This document shows, in pieces, positions 51,746 to 61,040 of a stretch of 64,000 nt of DNA; position 1 is the first letter of the stretch; each line of letters opens with the position of its first letter. Source of the stretch: Saprospiraceae bacterium (GTDB taxonomy: Bacteria > Bacteroidota > Bacteroidia > Chitinophagales > Saprospiraceae); the NCBI GenBank assembly GCA_016714985.1, contig JADKBS010000013.1, forward strand, positions 156,453-220,452, in the 5' to 3' direction. Below the pieces are notes generated by a model. It was not told where the DNA came from, did not search any database, and saw only the letters and a list, made by a program, of their open reading frames with translations. The translations under genes and the position numbers were made by a program.

Positions 51746-54433
51746 TCACCTCAAAAACCGATACATCACCTTCACCAAAAAAATATTCCTCGCCTTGTCG
51801 CCAAACGAATTGCTGAACAGGCTCTGCCCGATGCCGGAATTGAGGTCACCGAACACCTCCCCATCCGGCTCGCTGCTCTGTGACCAGACGAGGTACAATT
51901 CCGATCCTGCGATGTACTCCCACCTCAGCACGAGGTTGGAGCGGAACTGCACGAAGTTGAAATCGGGCTGGTCGAAGGTATAGTCCACTGCGCCATCCCG
52001 GTTTTCGTCAATAAGATATTCCCCGTCTGCGAAGGAAATCTCGCCCTCGCCATAGCGATGGAAGCGGGCACCGAATTCCTTGTTTAGCGGGTCGGCCACG
52101 TAGGCGAAATTGCTGAACAGCGGCCTGGTGATGAACGGCTGGCCGTAATATTGGATGGTGAGGTCTGGCGTTATGTTGTAGTTCAGGCGAAGGGTGAAAC
52201 GCAGCGTCTTTTGGTTCACCTCGCTCACGATGGTACGGGTCTGGCCGTTGTAAGCTACTTGGTCCACGTACTGGTCCTGCTTTCGGAAAGAGCGATTGAA
52301 GCCAGTACGGAGGCTGATGCTCATGGCATCCATCGGTTGTAGGCGGAGCATGATGCTGGCATCGTTTATCCGCACCGAATTGTCGAAGCCCCAGGCGTTG
52401 AAGCCTTGTAGGTTGAGGAAGATGTTTTTGCGGCTGTCCGTCCCGATGTAGAGGAACTGCCCAATGCCCGGCGGTTTGCGCAGCGAAGAGCCGCCTCGCA
52501 GGGCATTGTTCGAGATTTCAAGCGGGTTGTAGGTCAGGCCGGTGCCCATTTCCCAATTGCTGAGCAGTTGCGCATGGAAGTTGGTGTTGAAGGCTTGGTA
52601 GAGGTGCTGCCCGCCGAAGTCCCAGCGTGACCAATGGTTGTAGTTGAGGCGAAGGCTGCGGAACTTGGAGAACTGCCGTTGGAAATGGTAGCCAACCCAA
52701 GTGAAATGGTTGATTTCGTCCGCCGTAAGTTGGAAGCCGATGTCGTTCAGTTCAAGTTCTGGGGAGCGCCAGGTCACGCCCGTTTCAAACTTGAAAATTT
52801 GCCCCTTCGGTCCTTGCTTGCCGCCGAACTTGGAGAGTTTCAAGGTACCGCCATGCCCAAGGAGTGTCGTGCGGTTGGGGTCCACATTCACATGCTTGGC
52901 ATTGGGCCGCTGGAACAGGTGCTCGAAGCTGGTCTGGGTGTTCAGGATGGCTTCCTTTGTCCCGCTGACGTGGCTGAAAATGCCCCTCGCCGCAAAGTTC
53001 CAGGTCCTGTTTTTCCAGAAATGCTGAAAGTCCAGCCCGCCCGAATAGGCGCTGCGGTGCAGCATGTCGTCCAGCCCATGCTCCCGGTTCACGGCAGTCA
53101 GCATCCCCCCGACCACCGTGTTGGCCTCGTTGACGTCCTTTTGTACCCGCCCCACGAAATAGCTCGTGAGCGGCTCGACGAGTTCGTGGCGGCGCTCGCC
53201 CTCCTTGTCCACTTCGGCTTTTTCCCGTTGGGTGATGCTCTCGAGCACGCCAATGCTCCAGCCGTCCTTGGTCTTGCCGCTGAACTTGGCCGCACCGAGT
53301 ATGGAGGTGTTGAGCGGCACTTTCTCGTATTCACCATTGGCGACATTGGGATAACCGTGCGGAGAACTGCCGATGCGGCGGGAGTAGAACAGCAGGTCGG
53401 CGTCGTAGTCCCCTTCAGCAGCAGAGCCAGTCAATTGGTACTCGAAGATGTTCCGGCTTTCGATGAAAAATGGGCGACGCTCCTCGAAGAAGTTCTGGAA
53501 ACCGTCAATCCGCACTTGCGAGGGGTCTGCCTCCACCTGCCCGAAGTCCGGGTTGACGGTAAAATCCAAGATGAGGTCGCTCGTCACGGCAACCTTGCCG
53601 TCCACGCCAACCGTCAGTTTTGCGTCCCTTCCATCTGCAAAGGGATTGCCGTCCTGCGCCTTGTAGGTTTCGAGCTGTGCAACGGCATAAGGCGCTATTT
53701 CGACTTGGCGCTGCGAGGGAACATCTTTCAGGCCGTGCAACTCGCCAAAACGGCTTACCCAGCCTTGGCCGTTCTGCGGGATGTGCTGCCAAGTACTGCG
53801 CTCTTCCTTCCTGAAAATGCGGCGCATCACCTGGATGCCCCAGACCTTGTCCGGCTCGTCGCCATAGCGGAGTTGGCTAAAGGGAATCTTTACCTCAGCC
53901 GTCCAGCCATTGTCGTCCATTTTGGTTTTGGCAAACCAGATGGGGTTCCAGCTCGTGTCCCAGTTGTTGCCGTTGTCCGACACGAACTCGTCGTTGCGCA
54001 CCCCGGAAACGGAAAGGGTGAACGAAAATGCCGTGCGCAGGTCATGGTAACTGTCAATATTGATTTCCATCCAGTCACCGGGGAACTCGTCACGACGCCC
54101 CATCCGGGGTACGATGGAATCAGGCGAAACGTCGTGCGCCCGGTAGGCGATGTAGAGGAACTTGTCGTCATAAAGGATTTTAAACGCAGATTGCTGGTAG
54201 GGAGCCGCTCCGTCGTTGGGCTGGTTCTGGATGAAATCACCGCCCCATTGCACGGCATCCCAAGCTGGTTCATCGGGTATGCCATCGAACTGGATTTCTT
54301 GTGGGAGGCGCTGGGTGAAGTAGGTCTTTTTGGCAGGTTCAGTGGGGTCGTCAGGGCCGTTGTTGCCAGCATTTGCGAAGCAGGTAAAAAGGCAAAAGGA
54401 AACGGCAATCGCAAAGCACTTGGTCGCTTTCAT
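51746..54433 (-). CDS. DUF5916 family protein with CBM9-like domain
   Basis: An 895-residue exported protein. Signal peptide MKATKCFAIAVSFCLFTCFANA, then a family-9 carbohydrate-binding-like domain (about 40-220; IQFDGIPDEPAWDAVQWGGDF, WTAEVKIPFSQLRYG), then the DUF5916 beta-barrel-like region (LDFTVNPDFGQVEADPSQV, FFEERRPFFIESRNIF, FYSRRIGSSP) to the end (LVWSQSS). The family is probably located in the outer membrane; substrate and role are unknown. Length normal, no damage. Own terminator downstream; gene stands alone. Confidence 0.88.
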   Translation of the reverse strand: MKATKCFAIAVSFCLFTCFANAGNNGPDDPTEPAKKTYFTQRLPQEIQFDGIPDEPAWDAVQWGGDFIQNQPNDGAAPYQQSAFKILYDDKFLYIAYRAHDVSPDSIVPRMGRRDEFPGDWMEINIDSYHDLRTAFSFTLSVSGVRNDEFVSDNGNNWDTSWNPIWFAKTKMDDNGWTAEVKIPFSQLRYGDEPDKVWGIQVMRRIFRKEERSTWQHIPQNGQGWVSRFGELHGLKDVPSQRQVEIAPYAVAQLETYKAQDGNPFADGRDAKLTVGVDGKVAVTSDLILDFTVNPDFGQVEADPSQVRIDGFQNFFEERRPFFIESRNIFEYQLTGSAAEGDYDADLLFYSRRIGSSPHGYPNVANGEYEKVPLNTSILGAAKFSGKTKDGWSIGVLESITQREKAEVDKEGERRHELVEPLTSYFVGRVQKDVNEANTVVGGMLTAVNREHGLDDMLHRSAYSGGLDFQHFWKNRTWNFAARGIFSHVSGTKEAILNTQTSFEHLFQRPNAKHVNVDPNRTTLLGHGGTLKLSKFGGKQGPKGQIFKFETGVTWRSPELELNDIGFQLTADEINHFTWVGYHFQRQFSKFRSLRLNYNHWSRWDFGGQHLYQAFNTNFHAQLLSNWEMGTGLTYNPLEISNNALRGGSSLRKPPGIGQFLYIGTDSRKNIFLNLQGFNAWGFDNSVRINDASIMLRLQPMDAMSISLRTGFNRSFRKQDQYVDQVAYNGQTRTIVSEVNQKTLRFTLRLNYNITPDLTIQYYGQPFITRPLFSNFAYVADPLNKEFGARFHRYGEGEISFADGEYLIDENRDGAVDYTFDQPDFNFVQFRSNLVLRWEYIAGSELYLVWSQSSEPDGEVFGDLNSGIGQSLFSNSFGDKARNIFLVKVMYRFLR

Positions 54434-54564
54434 AGTAGGATATTAGTCGGGTGAAAAATGATGGTGCAAAGGACAAAGGGAAAGCGGTTAAGTTGCAACT
54501 ATTTTACACCGGGGAAAATGGAAAGGTTCACGCTAACCCAATTAAAAAAGACCTGCCCTCACTT

Positions 54565-54618
54565 GCAAAAACAAACGCCGTTGCACTACTTGAAGAAGTA
54601 CTCAACGGCGTTTTTGCT
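54565..54618 (-). terminator. Intrinsic terminator after blaR1-like gene
   Basis: AACGCCGTTG (54574-54583) pairs with CAACGGCGTT (54603-54612); an inner ACTACTT/AAGTAGT-like pairing extends it. T-rich runs on both sides make it usable in both directions. It lies between the convergent-free end of the blaR1-like gene and the start of the DUF5916 gene. Confidence 0.75.
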
Positions 54619-54651
54619 ATAAAAAATTAGTACGAAATCAAACAGTCGGTA

Positions 54652-56833
54652 TCACTTCAATTTGTTCCCATATTGAATTTTCAGGTGGATGTACTCCTCC
54701 AAATCCATGTCTTTGAAGCCTTTCTCCTGCATCTTTTTGATAAAGGCTGGCGTCACTTCGTGGATATGCAGGTTGATGGCCTCTTCCACGCCGATGTTTT
54801 TAAAGCCAAGTTGCTCAAAGCCTTTTAGATTGGCTGGCGAAACATTGTGAATCTTGCAACTGACCACCTCGTCGATTGACAAGTCCTTAAAACCTGCCTT
54901 TTTCAGCTCCGCAACATAGGCGGCATCAATATCATGCACCTTACAGTTCATCACCTCATCCACGCTCAAATCAGTAAAACCTGCCTTTTTCAGCTCCGCC
55001 ACATACCCTCCATCAATTTGGTGGATTTTACAGCTCATCACCTCGTCCATGCTCAGGTTTTCAAAGCCTGCATCTTTCAGTTTTTGTATAAAGTCAGCGT
55101 CAATACCATGAATTTTTAAACTCATCGCTTCGTCGGCGCTGAGGTCTTTGAAGCCCAACTTATCCATTTCAGCCAGAAATTCTGGTTCAATATCATGGAT
55201 TTGAAGGCTCAGTATTTCTTCTTGTGAAATATTATCGAAGCCCATGCGCTTGAATTTGTCCACCGTTTCGGGCGTAACTTCGTGGATTTTCATTGCAAGC
55301 ACCTCGTCAGCTGAGAGTTTGTTCAGGCCAGCTTTTTTCAAGTCGGCAAGGTATTCCGTCGTGATGTCATGTATCTTGAAGCTCAACACATCTTCGGCAC
55401 TGAGATTCGGGAAACCCATTTCATGGCAGTACTTGACAAATTCTGGCGTTATCTCATGGATTTTATAGGCCATCACATCGTCCATTTTCAGCCCTTTGAA
55501 CCCAATGGATTCAAGCTGCTGAGCGTACTCCGGCGTCACCTCGTGGATACTGAGGGCCACCACATCTTCTATGTCCGGCTTGCGGTCGCCGAGCTTTTTG
55601 GCCAGTTGGTTATAGCTGTTGATTTTCTCCAAGGTCACATTGTGGATAGAAAGTGCTACGAGGTCCTCGCCGGAAACTTTGCCGTAGCCCGACTGGACAA
55701 GTGTGGTAACGTATGCCTTGGTCGTTTTCGCAAAAAACAGTTGGTATAACACGTCGTCGTCAACATCAGCAATGCCCTGCTGGCCCAGCCACTCGGCAAA
55801 GCTGCGGTCAGGCTCGAAGCGGAACTTGCCATAGCCCTCTTCGCCCTCGAACTTGCCAGTGAAAACCGCCTTTCCAGCTGCCTGCGCCATGCTGAACTCG
55901 CCATCCGTACCCGTTGGAAGTGTGGTAAAATCGGTTTTCTTATAGCAATCGGTGTTGCTCCACGAGCCGTTCTCGTAGCGGCGGCTGATCGTCAGGCAGA
56001 CTTCATCGCCGTTTAGCGTGCCTTGCCAGACGCCCGTCACGTCTTTTCCAATGAATTTGACTTGACCGCCATTCTCCCCGAAGGAGAATGAATGGTTGCT
56101 TTGGGAATAGCCCAATCCGAGCAGGATGAGCACAACGGCCAGGGTTCCTACCATCTTTTCCATGTTAAAATTTTTAGGTGATTTGATATGCAAAATGTGT
56201 TGAATGCGGTGGAATAATTGGCCCTTGCCATCGCCAGTGAAAGCAAAGGCCGCCCCTCTGATGGCCCGCTCGAACGCCAGTTCCTGCACGGCAACCAAGG
56301 TCTTGGCATAGCCGACCGAATCGCCCGTGAGCCGGATGGCCGCATCGTCGGCAGCGATTTCCCGCTCGTGCCGGATTTTCCCAGAGAGCCACCAAACGGC
56401 AGGGTTGAAGTAGAACAGGGTTTCGACGATGCCCTGCAAGAGGTTCAACAGGTGGTCGTGGTGGAGGATATGCGCCAACTCGTGAGCCAGGATGGCCTCC
56501 ACTTCGTTCGGGTCGAGGCGGTTTATCATGCCCACGGGGAACAGCACCACTGGCTTCAAATAGCCGACCATCACGGGCGAACGCACCAGGGCCGATTCCA
56601 GCAGTTCGATGCCCCTGCGCACCCCAGCCCTTTGCCGCAGGTCGGCAAACAACTCCTCCCAATAACTTTCTACCGGAAAGTTCAGGTGCTTTTTCAAATA
56701 GGAGATATATGCCAAACTGCCCAACAGCCGTAGCAGGAACACGCTCATGCCAACGAACCAAACCAGCACAATCAGTGGCAGGTGGGGCGTGAAATAGTCT
56801 TGCCAGGTCTTGGCATCGAGCAGGGAAACGGGG
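54652..56833 (-). CDS. BlaR1-type M56 metallopeptidase with a 12-repeat C-terminus, main piece
   Basis: The frame opens at 56910 but is sensible from about 56833 (PVSLLDAKTWQDYFTPHLP). It holds membrane helices (LIVLVWFVGMSVFLL), the M56 zinc site ILAHELAHILHHDH and the second ligand region WWLSGKIRHEREIAADDAA, one more helix (VGTLAVVLILLGLGYS), a lipocalin-like part (GVWQGTLNGDEVCLTIS), then about 12 tandem 28-residue units of the form GF..LS.DEVM..KIH.I...Y...LKKA. BlaR1 proteins sense signals and cut the BlaI repressor; the repeats are outside the usual beta-lactam sensor design. Joined to the N-terminal piece by removing one base of the GGGG run at plus 56830-56833. Confidence 0.8.
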
Positions 56834-57157
56834 CGTTGGGTCGCCCTCGACGACTTGGTTTTGAACCACTTGCATTGGCGCATCGGGGTTCGGCATGGGC
56901 ATTTCCCCAACTACTTCCAGCAAGGATGCATCCGGTTTTTCATAGTAGTATATAAAGGTGCAGGCAGCCATGGCAAGGACGGACAGCATGGCAAGATTGG
57001 CCACCGTGTACCGCAGCATGGCGGTCTTGTTGCGGAGCAAAATCATGGTGATGGCCGCCACGAAGGCGATGGCCACGGATTGCCAGAGGCTGTGTAGCAC
57101 CATCCAACCAAATGCTTCGGCAAGGCTGGTGGGGAGGATTGAATTGATGGTTTGCAT
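56834..57157 (-). CDS. BlaR1-type protein, N-terminal piece
   Basis: Starts MQTINSILPTSLAEAFGWMVLHSLWQSVAIAF and contains the first two or three membrane helices typical of M56 sensor proteins (LHSLWQ is a family signature). In frame it runs on to 56174, but beyond QVVEGDPTP it becomes Arg/Pro-rich nonsense; the true continuation is the neighbouring frame. The start lies 6 bases after the stop of the BlaI-like gene, as usual for this pair. Confidence 0.78.
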
Positions 57158-57163
57158 GGCAAA

Positions 57164-57568
57164 TTATTTTTGTTTTTCAAGCTGTTCTATCATCCGCTTT
57201 ATCTCCTCCAGTTCCTCCGGCGAGGTATCGCCATTGCCGAGCACCCGCATCACGAGCGATGCCGGGGAACCGCCAAAGGCCAAGGTCGCCAGTCCTTTAA
57301 TGACACGGGTCTGCATGATTTCCTGCTGCTCGGCTGGTCGGTAGATGTGGTTCTTGCCCTCGATTGCCCGAAGCAGCAAACCCTTGTCGAGCATGATTTG
57401 CATGAGCTTCAGCGTGGAGGTATAGTTCACGTCACGCATCTCCTCGTTGAGGGTATCGTTCACGGTTCGCACCGTTGAAGGGCCTTTCTGCCACAGCACC
57501 TGCAGGATTTCAAGCTCGGATTTGGTCGGCTCCGGTTGGCCGTCTAATTGTCTTTTTTGCTGTTTCAT
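57164..57568 (-). CDS. BlaI/MecI/CopY-family repressor
   Basis: A 134-residue repressor from ATG 57568; the frame continues upstream to 57646 through the operator repeats and that part is rejected. PTKSELEILQVLWQKGPSTVRTVNDTLN is the winged-helix start, followed by NYTSTLKLMQIMLDKGLL and the dimerisation helices. It should repress the blaI-blaR1 operon until the sensor cuts it. Leader is extremely short: the -7 element ends 4 bases before the ATG. Confidence 0.9.
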   Translation of the reverse strand: MKQQKRQLDGQPEPTKSELEILQVLWQKGPSTVRTVNDTLNEEMRDVNYTSTLKLMQIMLDKGLLLRAIEGKNHIYRPAEQQEIMQTRVIKGLATLAFGGSPASLVMRVLGNGDTSPEELEEIKRMIEQLEKQK

Positions 57569-57572
57569 GGTG

Positions 57573-57628
57573 CAAATATAACTAAGAAAAAATTCGTAGG
57601 AAATTTTTCGTAGGAAATTTTTCGTAGG
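57573..57628 (-). promoter_or_regulatory. blaI promoter with three 14-bp-spaced repeats (likely operator)
   Basis: TATATTTG (plus 57573-57580) is a clean TAnnTTTG -7 element. Upstream of it TTCGTAGG occurs three times at exact 14-base steps (57593-57600, 57607-57614, 57621-57628) with AAATTT between. The repeats cover the -33 region and the space before the divergent isomerase gene, so they are the natural BlaI binding sites. The 14-base step is not a whole number of helix turns. Confidence 0.6.
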
Positions 57629-57723
57629 GAGGCCATTTTTTTTCAAATCCGTTTTTCACAACTTCTTCTACCTTTGGCAATCCACTTAGAACTGCGTTTT
57701 TCACCAATAAAAATTTCAACAAA

Positions 57724-58725
57724 ATGAAAGATTCAAGAAGGAACTTCCTTAAAAATGCGGGCATGGGCCTAGGCGCACTCTGGCTCGCAGGCTGTGCTGG
57801 CAAGGGCGACAAAACGGGCGAAGCAACTGGCGAACAGGTTGACTCCACCGCCGTAGCAGGGGCCGCCAAGCCGCTTTTCTTCAAAATCTCACTCGCCGAG
57901 TGGTCGCTGCACAAGACCATTTTCGACAAAAAAGAATTGGACAACCTCGACTTCGCCGCCACTGCCCGCAACAAGTTCGGCATTGACGGCATCGAGTACG
58001 TGAACCAGATGTTCAAGGACAAGGCCAAGGACGCCGCCTACCTTGCCGACCTGAACAAGCGTGCCGCCGACAATGGCGTGAAGCAGCTCCTCATCATGAT
58101 TGATGGCGAGGGCGGCATGGCCGAAACGGATAAAAAGAAACTGGCGGAGGCTATTGAAAATCATAAAAAATGGGTGGACGCCGCTGCCACGCTGGGCTGC
58201 CATAGCATCCGGGTGAACGCTTTCAGCGAGAACCCAAAAGCCGAGGAAGCCGCCAAGGCTGCCGTCGAGGGGCTTGGCAAATTGGGCGAGTACGCTGCCA
58301 AGGTTAACATCAACGTCATCGTGGAAAACCACGGCGGCTTCTCTTCCAATGGTGCCTGGCTGAGCGGCGTCATGAAGCAAATCAACAAGCCCAACGTGGG
58401 TTGCCTTCCAGACTTCGGCAACTTCTGCGTGAAAAGGGAGAACAAGGACGGCGACCCTTGGAACGGCAAGTGCATCGAGGAGTACGACCGTTACCTTGGC
58501 GTTCAGGAAATGATGCCTTTTGCAAAGGGTGTCAGTGCTAAGTCAAACGAGTTCGATGCGGATGGCAACTGCATCGAGACCGACTACCGCAAGATGCTGA
58601 AAGTGGTGAAAGACGCTGGCTACACCGGCTATATCGGCATCGAGTTCGAAGGCACGAAGCCAGAAGAGGAAGGCATCAAGCTGACCAAGGCGCTGCTGGA
58701 GAAGGTGGGAGCGGAGCTTGGTTGA
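57724..58725 (+). CDS. Tat-exported sugar phosphate isomerase/epimerase-like protein
   Basis: A 333-residue TIM-barrel protein. SRRNFLKNAGMG at residues 4-15 is a Tat motif and LAGC a lipobox, so it is probably folded in the cytoplasm and anchored as a lipoprotein. The barrel matches the AP-endonuclease-2/xylose-isomerase-like family: IDGIEYVNQMF, LGCHSIRVNAF, NVIVENHGGFSSNGAW (metal-binding Glu and His), GCLPDFGNFC, and final GYIGIEFEG. Metal ligands appear intact. Substrate unknown; the family includes hydroxypyruvate and sugar isomerases. Divergent from blaI with the repeats between. Confidence 0.85.
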   Translation: MKDSRRNFLKNAGMGLGALWLAGCAGKGDKTGEATGEQVDSTAVAGAAKPLFFKISLAEWSLHKTIFDKKELDNLDFAATARNKFGIDGIEYVNQMFKDKAKDAAYLADLNKRAADNGVKQLLIMIDGEGGMAETDKKKLAEAIENHKKWVDAAATLGCHSIRVNAFSENPKAEEAAKAAVEGLGKLGEYAAKVNINVIVENHGGFSSNGAWLSGVMKQINKPNVGCLPDFGNFCVKRENKDGDPWNGKCIEEYDRYLGVQEMMPFAKGVSAKSNEFDADGNCIETDYRKMLKVVKDAGYTGYIGIEFEGTKPEEEGIKLTKALLEKVGAELG

Positions 58726-58847
58726 TTGCGGATTCTGGGATTGCGGATTGCGGATTGGGTGTACTTGTTCCTAAGATTTGGAATTTAAGCTGTGCCCCCA
58801 ATCCGAAATCCGCAATCCGAATTCCGCAATCCAATATTCCGAAATCA
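58724..58847. repeat. Inverted pair of period-7 arrays between convergent genes
   Basis: GATTGCG words at 58724-58760 face AATCCGC/AATCCGA words at 58797-58847. The 21-base arms 58739-58759 and 58797-58817 pair with one mismatch around a 37-base loop. The hairpin lies exactly between the convergent isomerase and YkgJ-like genes and probably ends transcription from either side. Same words as in the RNase P RNA insert. Confidence 0.8.
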
Positions 58848-59336
58848 TTTCATCCTCCCGTCAATTTCCCTTAAAATATGGAACACCGCCGGGCACACGC
58901 TGGCATTCGGTAGGTGCAGCCGCATGTTTTTGGAAAAATCCATGTAATTGGTGTGCGGGTATTGCCGACAGGCACGGGGTCGGATGTCGTAAATCATGCA
59001 CTTGTTATCGGCGAGAAGGAATGGGCAGGGCGTGGCGTTCATCACTGTGTCGCCGTCTTCGTCCACGGTAAGGTATTTCGATTCAAATTCGGTGGGAGAC
59101 ATCCCAAAATCCTTGCTGATGCGGCCCACGTCGGCCTTCGTCACGATGGGTGGGATGCCCGTGCAGCAGCCAGCGCAATCGAGGCAGTCTATTTTTTTGA
59201 AAACGGCATCGTGTACCTCGTCGGCCAGCACGTCGAGTTGTTTGCCCTTTTTCCGCTGCAGCCGCTTGATGATTTCACGGTTTTCGTCAACGGCCTTGTC
59301 CTTGCGGCGCTTCCATTCTTCAATCAGTTGCGACAT
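58845..59336 (-). CDS. YkgJ-family cysteine-cluster protein
   Basis: A 163-residue protein with LDCAGCCTGIPP, later TPCPFLLADNKCMIYDIRPRACRQYP and a final CP, the CxxCC...C...C pattern of the YkgJ/UPF0153 family, thought to bind zinc or an iron-sulfur cluster. The N-terminal 45 residues are a charged helix. Function unknown. It converges on the isomerase gene across the heptamer hairpin. Confidence 0.88.
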   Translation of the reverse strand: MSQLIEEWKRRKDKAVDENREIIKRLQRKKGKQLDVLADEVHDAVFKKIDCLDCAGCCTGIPPIVTKADVGRISKDFGMSPTEFESKYLTVDEDGDTVMNATPCPFLLADNKCMIYDIRPRACRQYPHTNYMDFSKNMRLHLPNASVCPAVFHILREIDGRMK

Positions 59337-59401
59337 CGGTGGATTTACAAATTAGGCACTGTGAATTTCCTCGGCAAAAATAGCCAATTTTATCCTCCCC
59401 A

Positions 59402-59440
59402 CCGAAAACCGTCACCCGTCCACCGTCACCCGTAAGCCGT
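59402..59440. repeat. Period-7 array (CCGTCCA/CCGTCAC type)
   Basis: CCGTCAC-CCGTCCA-CCGTCAC-CCGTAAG-CCGTCCA-CCGTTCT. The cysH remnant reads into it, adding about 20 residues (TVDGLRVTVDG) to its C-terminus. The same heptamers occur inside the DUF4157 gene at 22706. Confidence 0.8.
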
Positions 59441-59930
59441 CCACCGTTCTTTTAGGGTGCAGCCCGCATTCCGTCCTAGATTGACCTTGGAAGCGGCCAT
59501 CCCTCCCCTCCCCTTTCTTGGTGCAATGGGTACATCCAATGGAGCCGGAGCCCATATCCTCCAAGGGGTGCTTGGGCAGGTTGTTCAAGGAGAACTGGTA
59601 GAGCACTTCGCCTTCGTCAATATCAATCAGCGGGTGAAATTTGATAATGTCGCCCTGCCGCTCGAAGACCCGCAGGTGCGAACGGAACTCGGTCTGGTAG
59701 ACCATCAAACCCGATACCCAGACCTTGTGCTGTGCCTTGATGGGGTCGAGTGGCACTACCTTATTATATGGTGCAGCATAAGCGGGGATGCTCCTTCCAC
59801 CATTGCTCTTCGGTGGTGAGTGCGTTTTGCGTGGGGTCGGGCAGCACATCCACCACGTTCAGGTTGAAGCTGGAGGTTAGCCGCTCTTTGTAGTCCATTG
59901 TTTCGGGGAAGACACAAGCGGCATAAATGC
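59412..59930 (-). pseudogene. cysH: Assimilatory adenylylsulfate/PAPS reductase remnant
   Basis: The C-terminal half is clear: WVSGLMVYQTEFRSHLRVFE, LPKHPLEDMGSGSIGCTHCT and TECGLH, with CTHCT plus the CC in HPRLCCTI giving the [4Fe-4S] cysteines of the APS-reductase type. FPETMDYKERLTSSFNLNVVDV lies upstream in another frame; the two join near 59762-59770 only with a 1- or 2-base change. The N-terminal part with the SSFG...DS nucleotide motif is missing; sequence before 59930 does not match the family. So as written no working enzyme for sulfate assimilation is made. Confidence 0.72.
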
Positions 59931-60163
59931 CACTTGACCCGACACCGTAAACGGTGCGCTACCAAACGGCTGCTGCGTCCAATTTCATGCAAATCGGTTC
60001 AGCGCAGTTACTTCCAGACTTGTTTAAGCGAATGAAGAATAAGGTAAGGGCAAAACGGTTGGCTATCGGTCAAAAGCCTGAATCAGTGGCAAAGATAGGT
60101 AAGTTATTTAAACTACAAGTAGTTCTACCAAAAAACTATGATTTAAAATTCTTGGTGCCAGCA

Positions 60164-60781
60164 TCACTGGCCGCTGTCAGGCGGTTGTGTGGCCGTTTCC
60201 TTTTCTTCTGGTATGTCGAAAATGGTGGGCTTCTGCTCCGTTTCCTCCAGGCTTTTCTCTCCCATGTGGTCAATGAAGCGCACGGCTTCATGCCAAAAGT
60301 CCTGAAAACCGGGCTTGATAATGTCATAAACGCCTTTCATCTTGCTGGGGAAAGCCCGCAGTTGTTCGTAGGTCAGGGAGCCTTTGGTGTTTTCTGGGGT
60401 GATGATATGTGCTTGTGCGCCAAACCAAACGAGCAAGCTAAAGACCAGCGTATAGAGCGATGCCAATAGGATGCCACCCGCTGCTTGGTTAATGAAATTG
60501 ATATTGGCAGATTGCAACAGTTTCTCCAAAAACTGGGCTGCCATGCGGATGATGATCATAGTGAGCAAAAAAGCCAGCAGAAATCCCCCAACGAAGTTCA
60601 TGGGGCTGGTGGAATGGAAGGCTGTTTCCAGGAACCGGGTAGCGGCAGGGGTGAACTTGAAGGCGACCATTAGCCCGAAGACGATGGAAAAAGCCGTGAA
60701 AACGGTCTTGATGATGCCCCGTGAATAGCCCTGGTAAAAACCCCAGCCTGCTATAAGCAGGAAGAGTACGTCAATTGTCAT
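60164..60781 (-). CDS. CvpA-family membrane protein
   Basis: A 205-residue inner-membrane protein with four helices (DVLFLLIAGWGFYQGYSRG, TVFTAFSIVFGLMVAF, FVGGFLLAFLLTMIIIR, GGILLASLYTLVFSLLVWFG) in the CvpA pattern, followed by a cytoplasmic or periplasmic acidic tail (EEKETATQPPDSGQ). Named after colicin V production in E. coli; general role unclear. The region between it and the cysH remnant (59931-60163) holds no supported gene. Confidence 0.85.
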   Translation of the reverse strand: MTIDVLFLLIAGWGFYQGYSRGIIKTVFTAFSIVFGLMVAFKFTPAATRFLETAFHSTSPMNFVGGFLLAFLLTMIIIRMAAQFLEKLLQSANINFINQAAGGILLASLYTLVFSLLVWFGAQAHIITPENTKGSLTYEQLRAFPSKMKGVYDIIKPGFQDFWHEAVRFIDHMGEKSLEETEQKPTIFDIPEEKETATQPPDSGQ

Positions 60782-61040
60782 GTTGAAAAACAGTTTTCGC
60801 TGTATGTTGTCTCATAAAAGACTGCAAGGTAAGGGGTTGTGAAATTTGTTGACCATTTTTTAGACGAAGATGGATATAATCCAGATACTGGCGTATATTT
60901 GTTCTCGAAGTTTAAGACTGCCTTAAAAAGCAGCCATGCACAATTGTCCCCCAATATTATTCCCCCCAAACTCACTCCCGAGAACATGAATCCTGATAAT
61001 AGACCACTGAAAGCAATTTACTTAATACACGAAAATTGTG

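Noticed and set aside
52634..54454. 606-codon plus-strand frame
   Set aside because: Antisense shadow of the DUF5916 gene; no motif, low-complexity Val/Ala/Leu composition, while the minus frame has a signal peptide and family motifs.
59954..60469. 171-codon plus-strand frame
   Set aside because: Lies mostly antisense to CvpA; only its first part is in a spacer and shows no recognisable domain.
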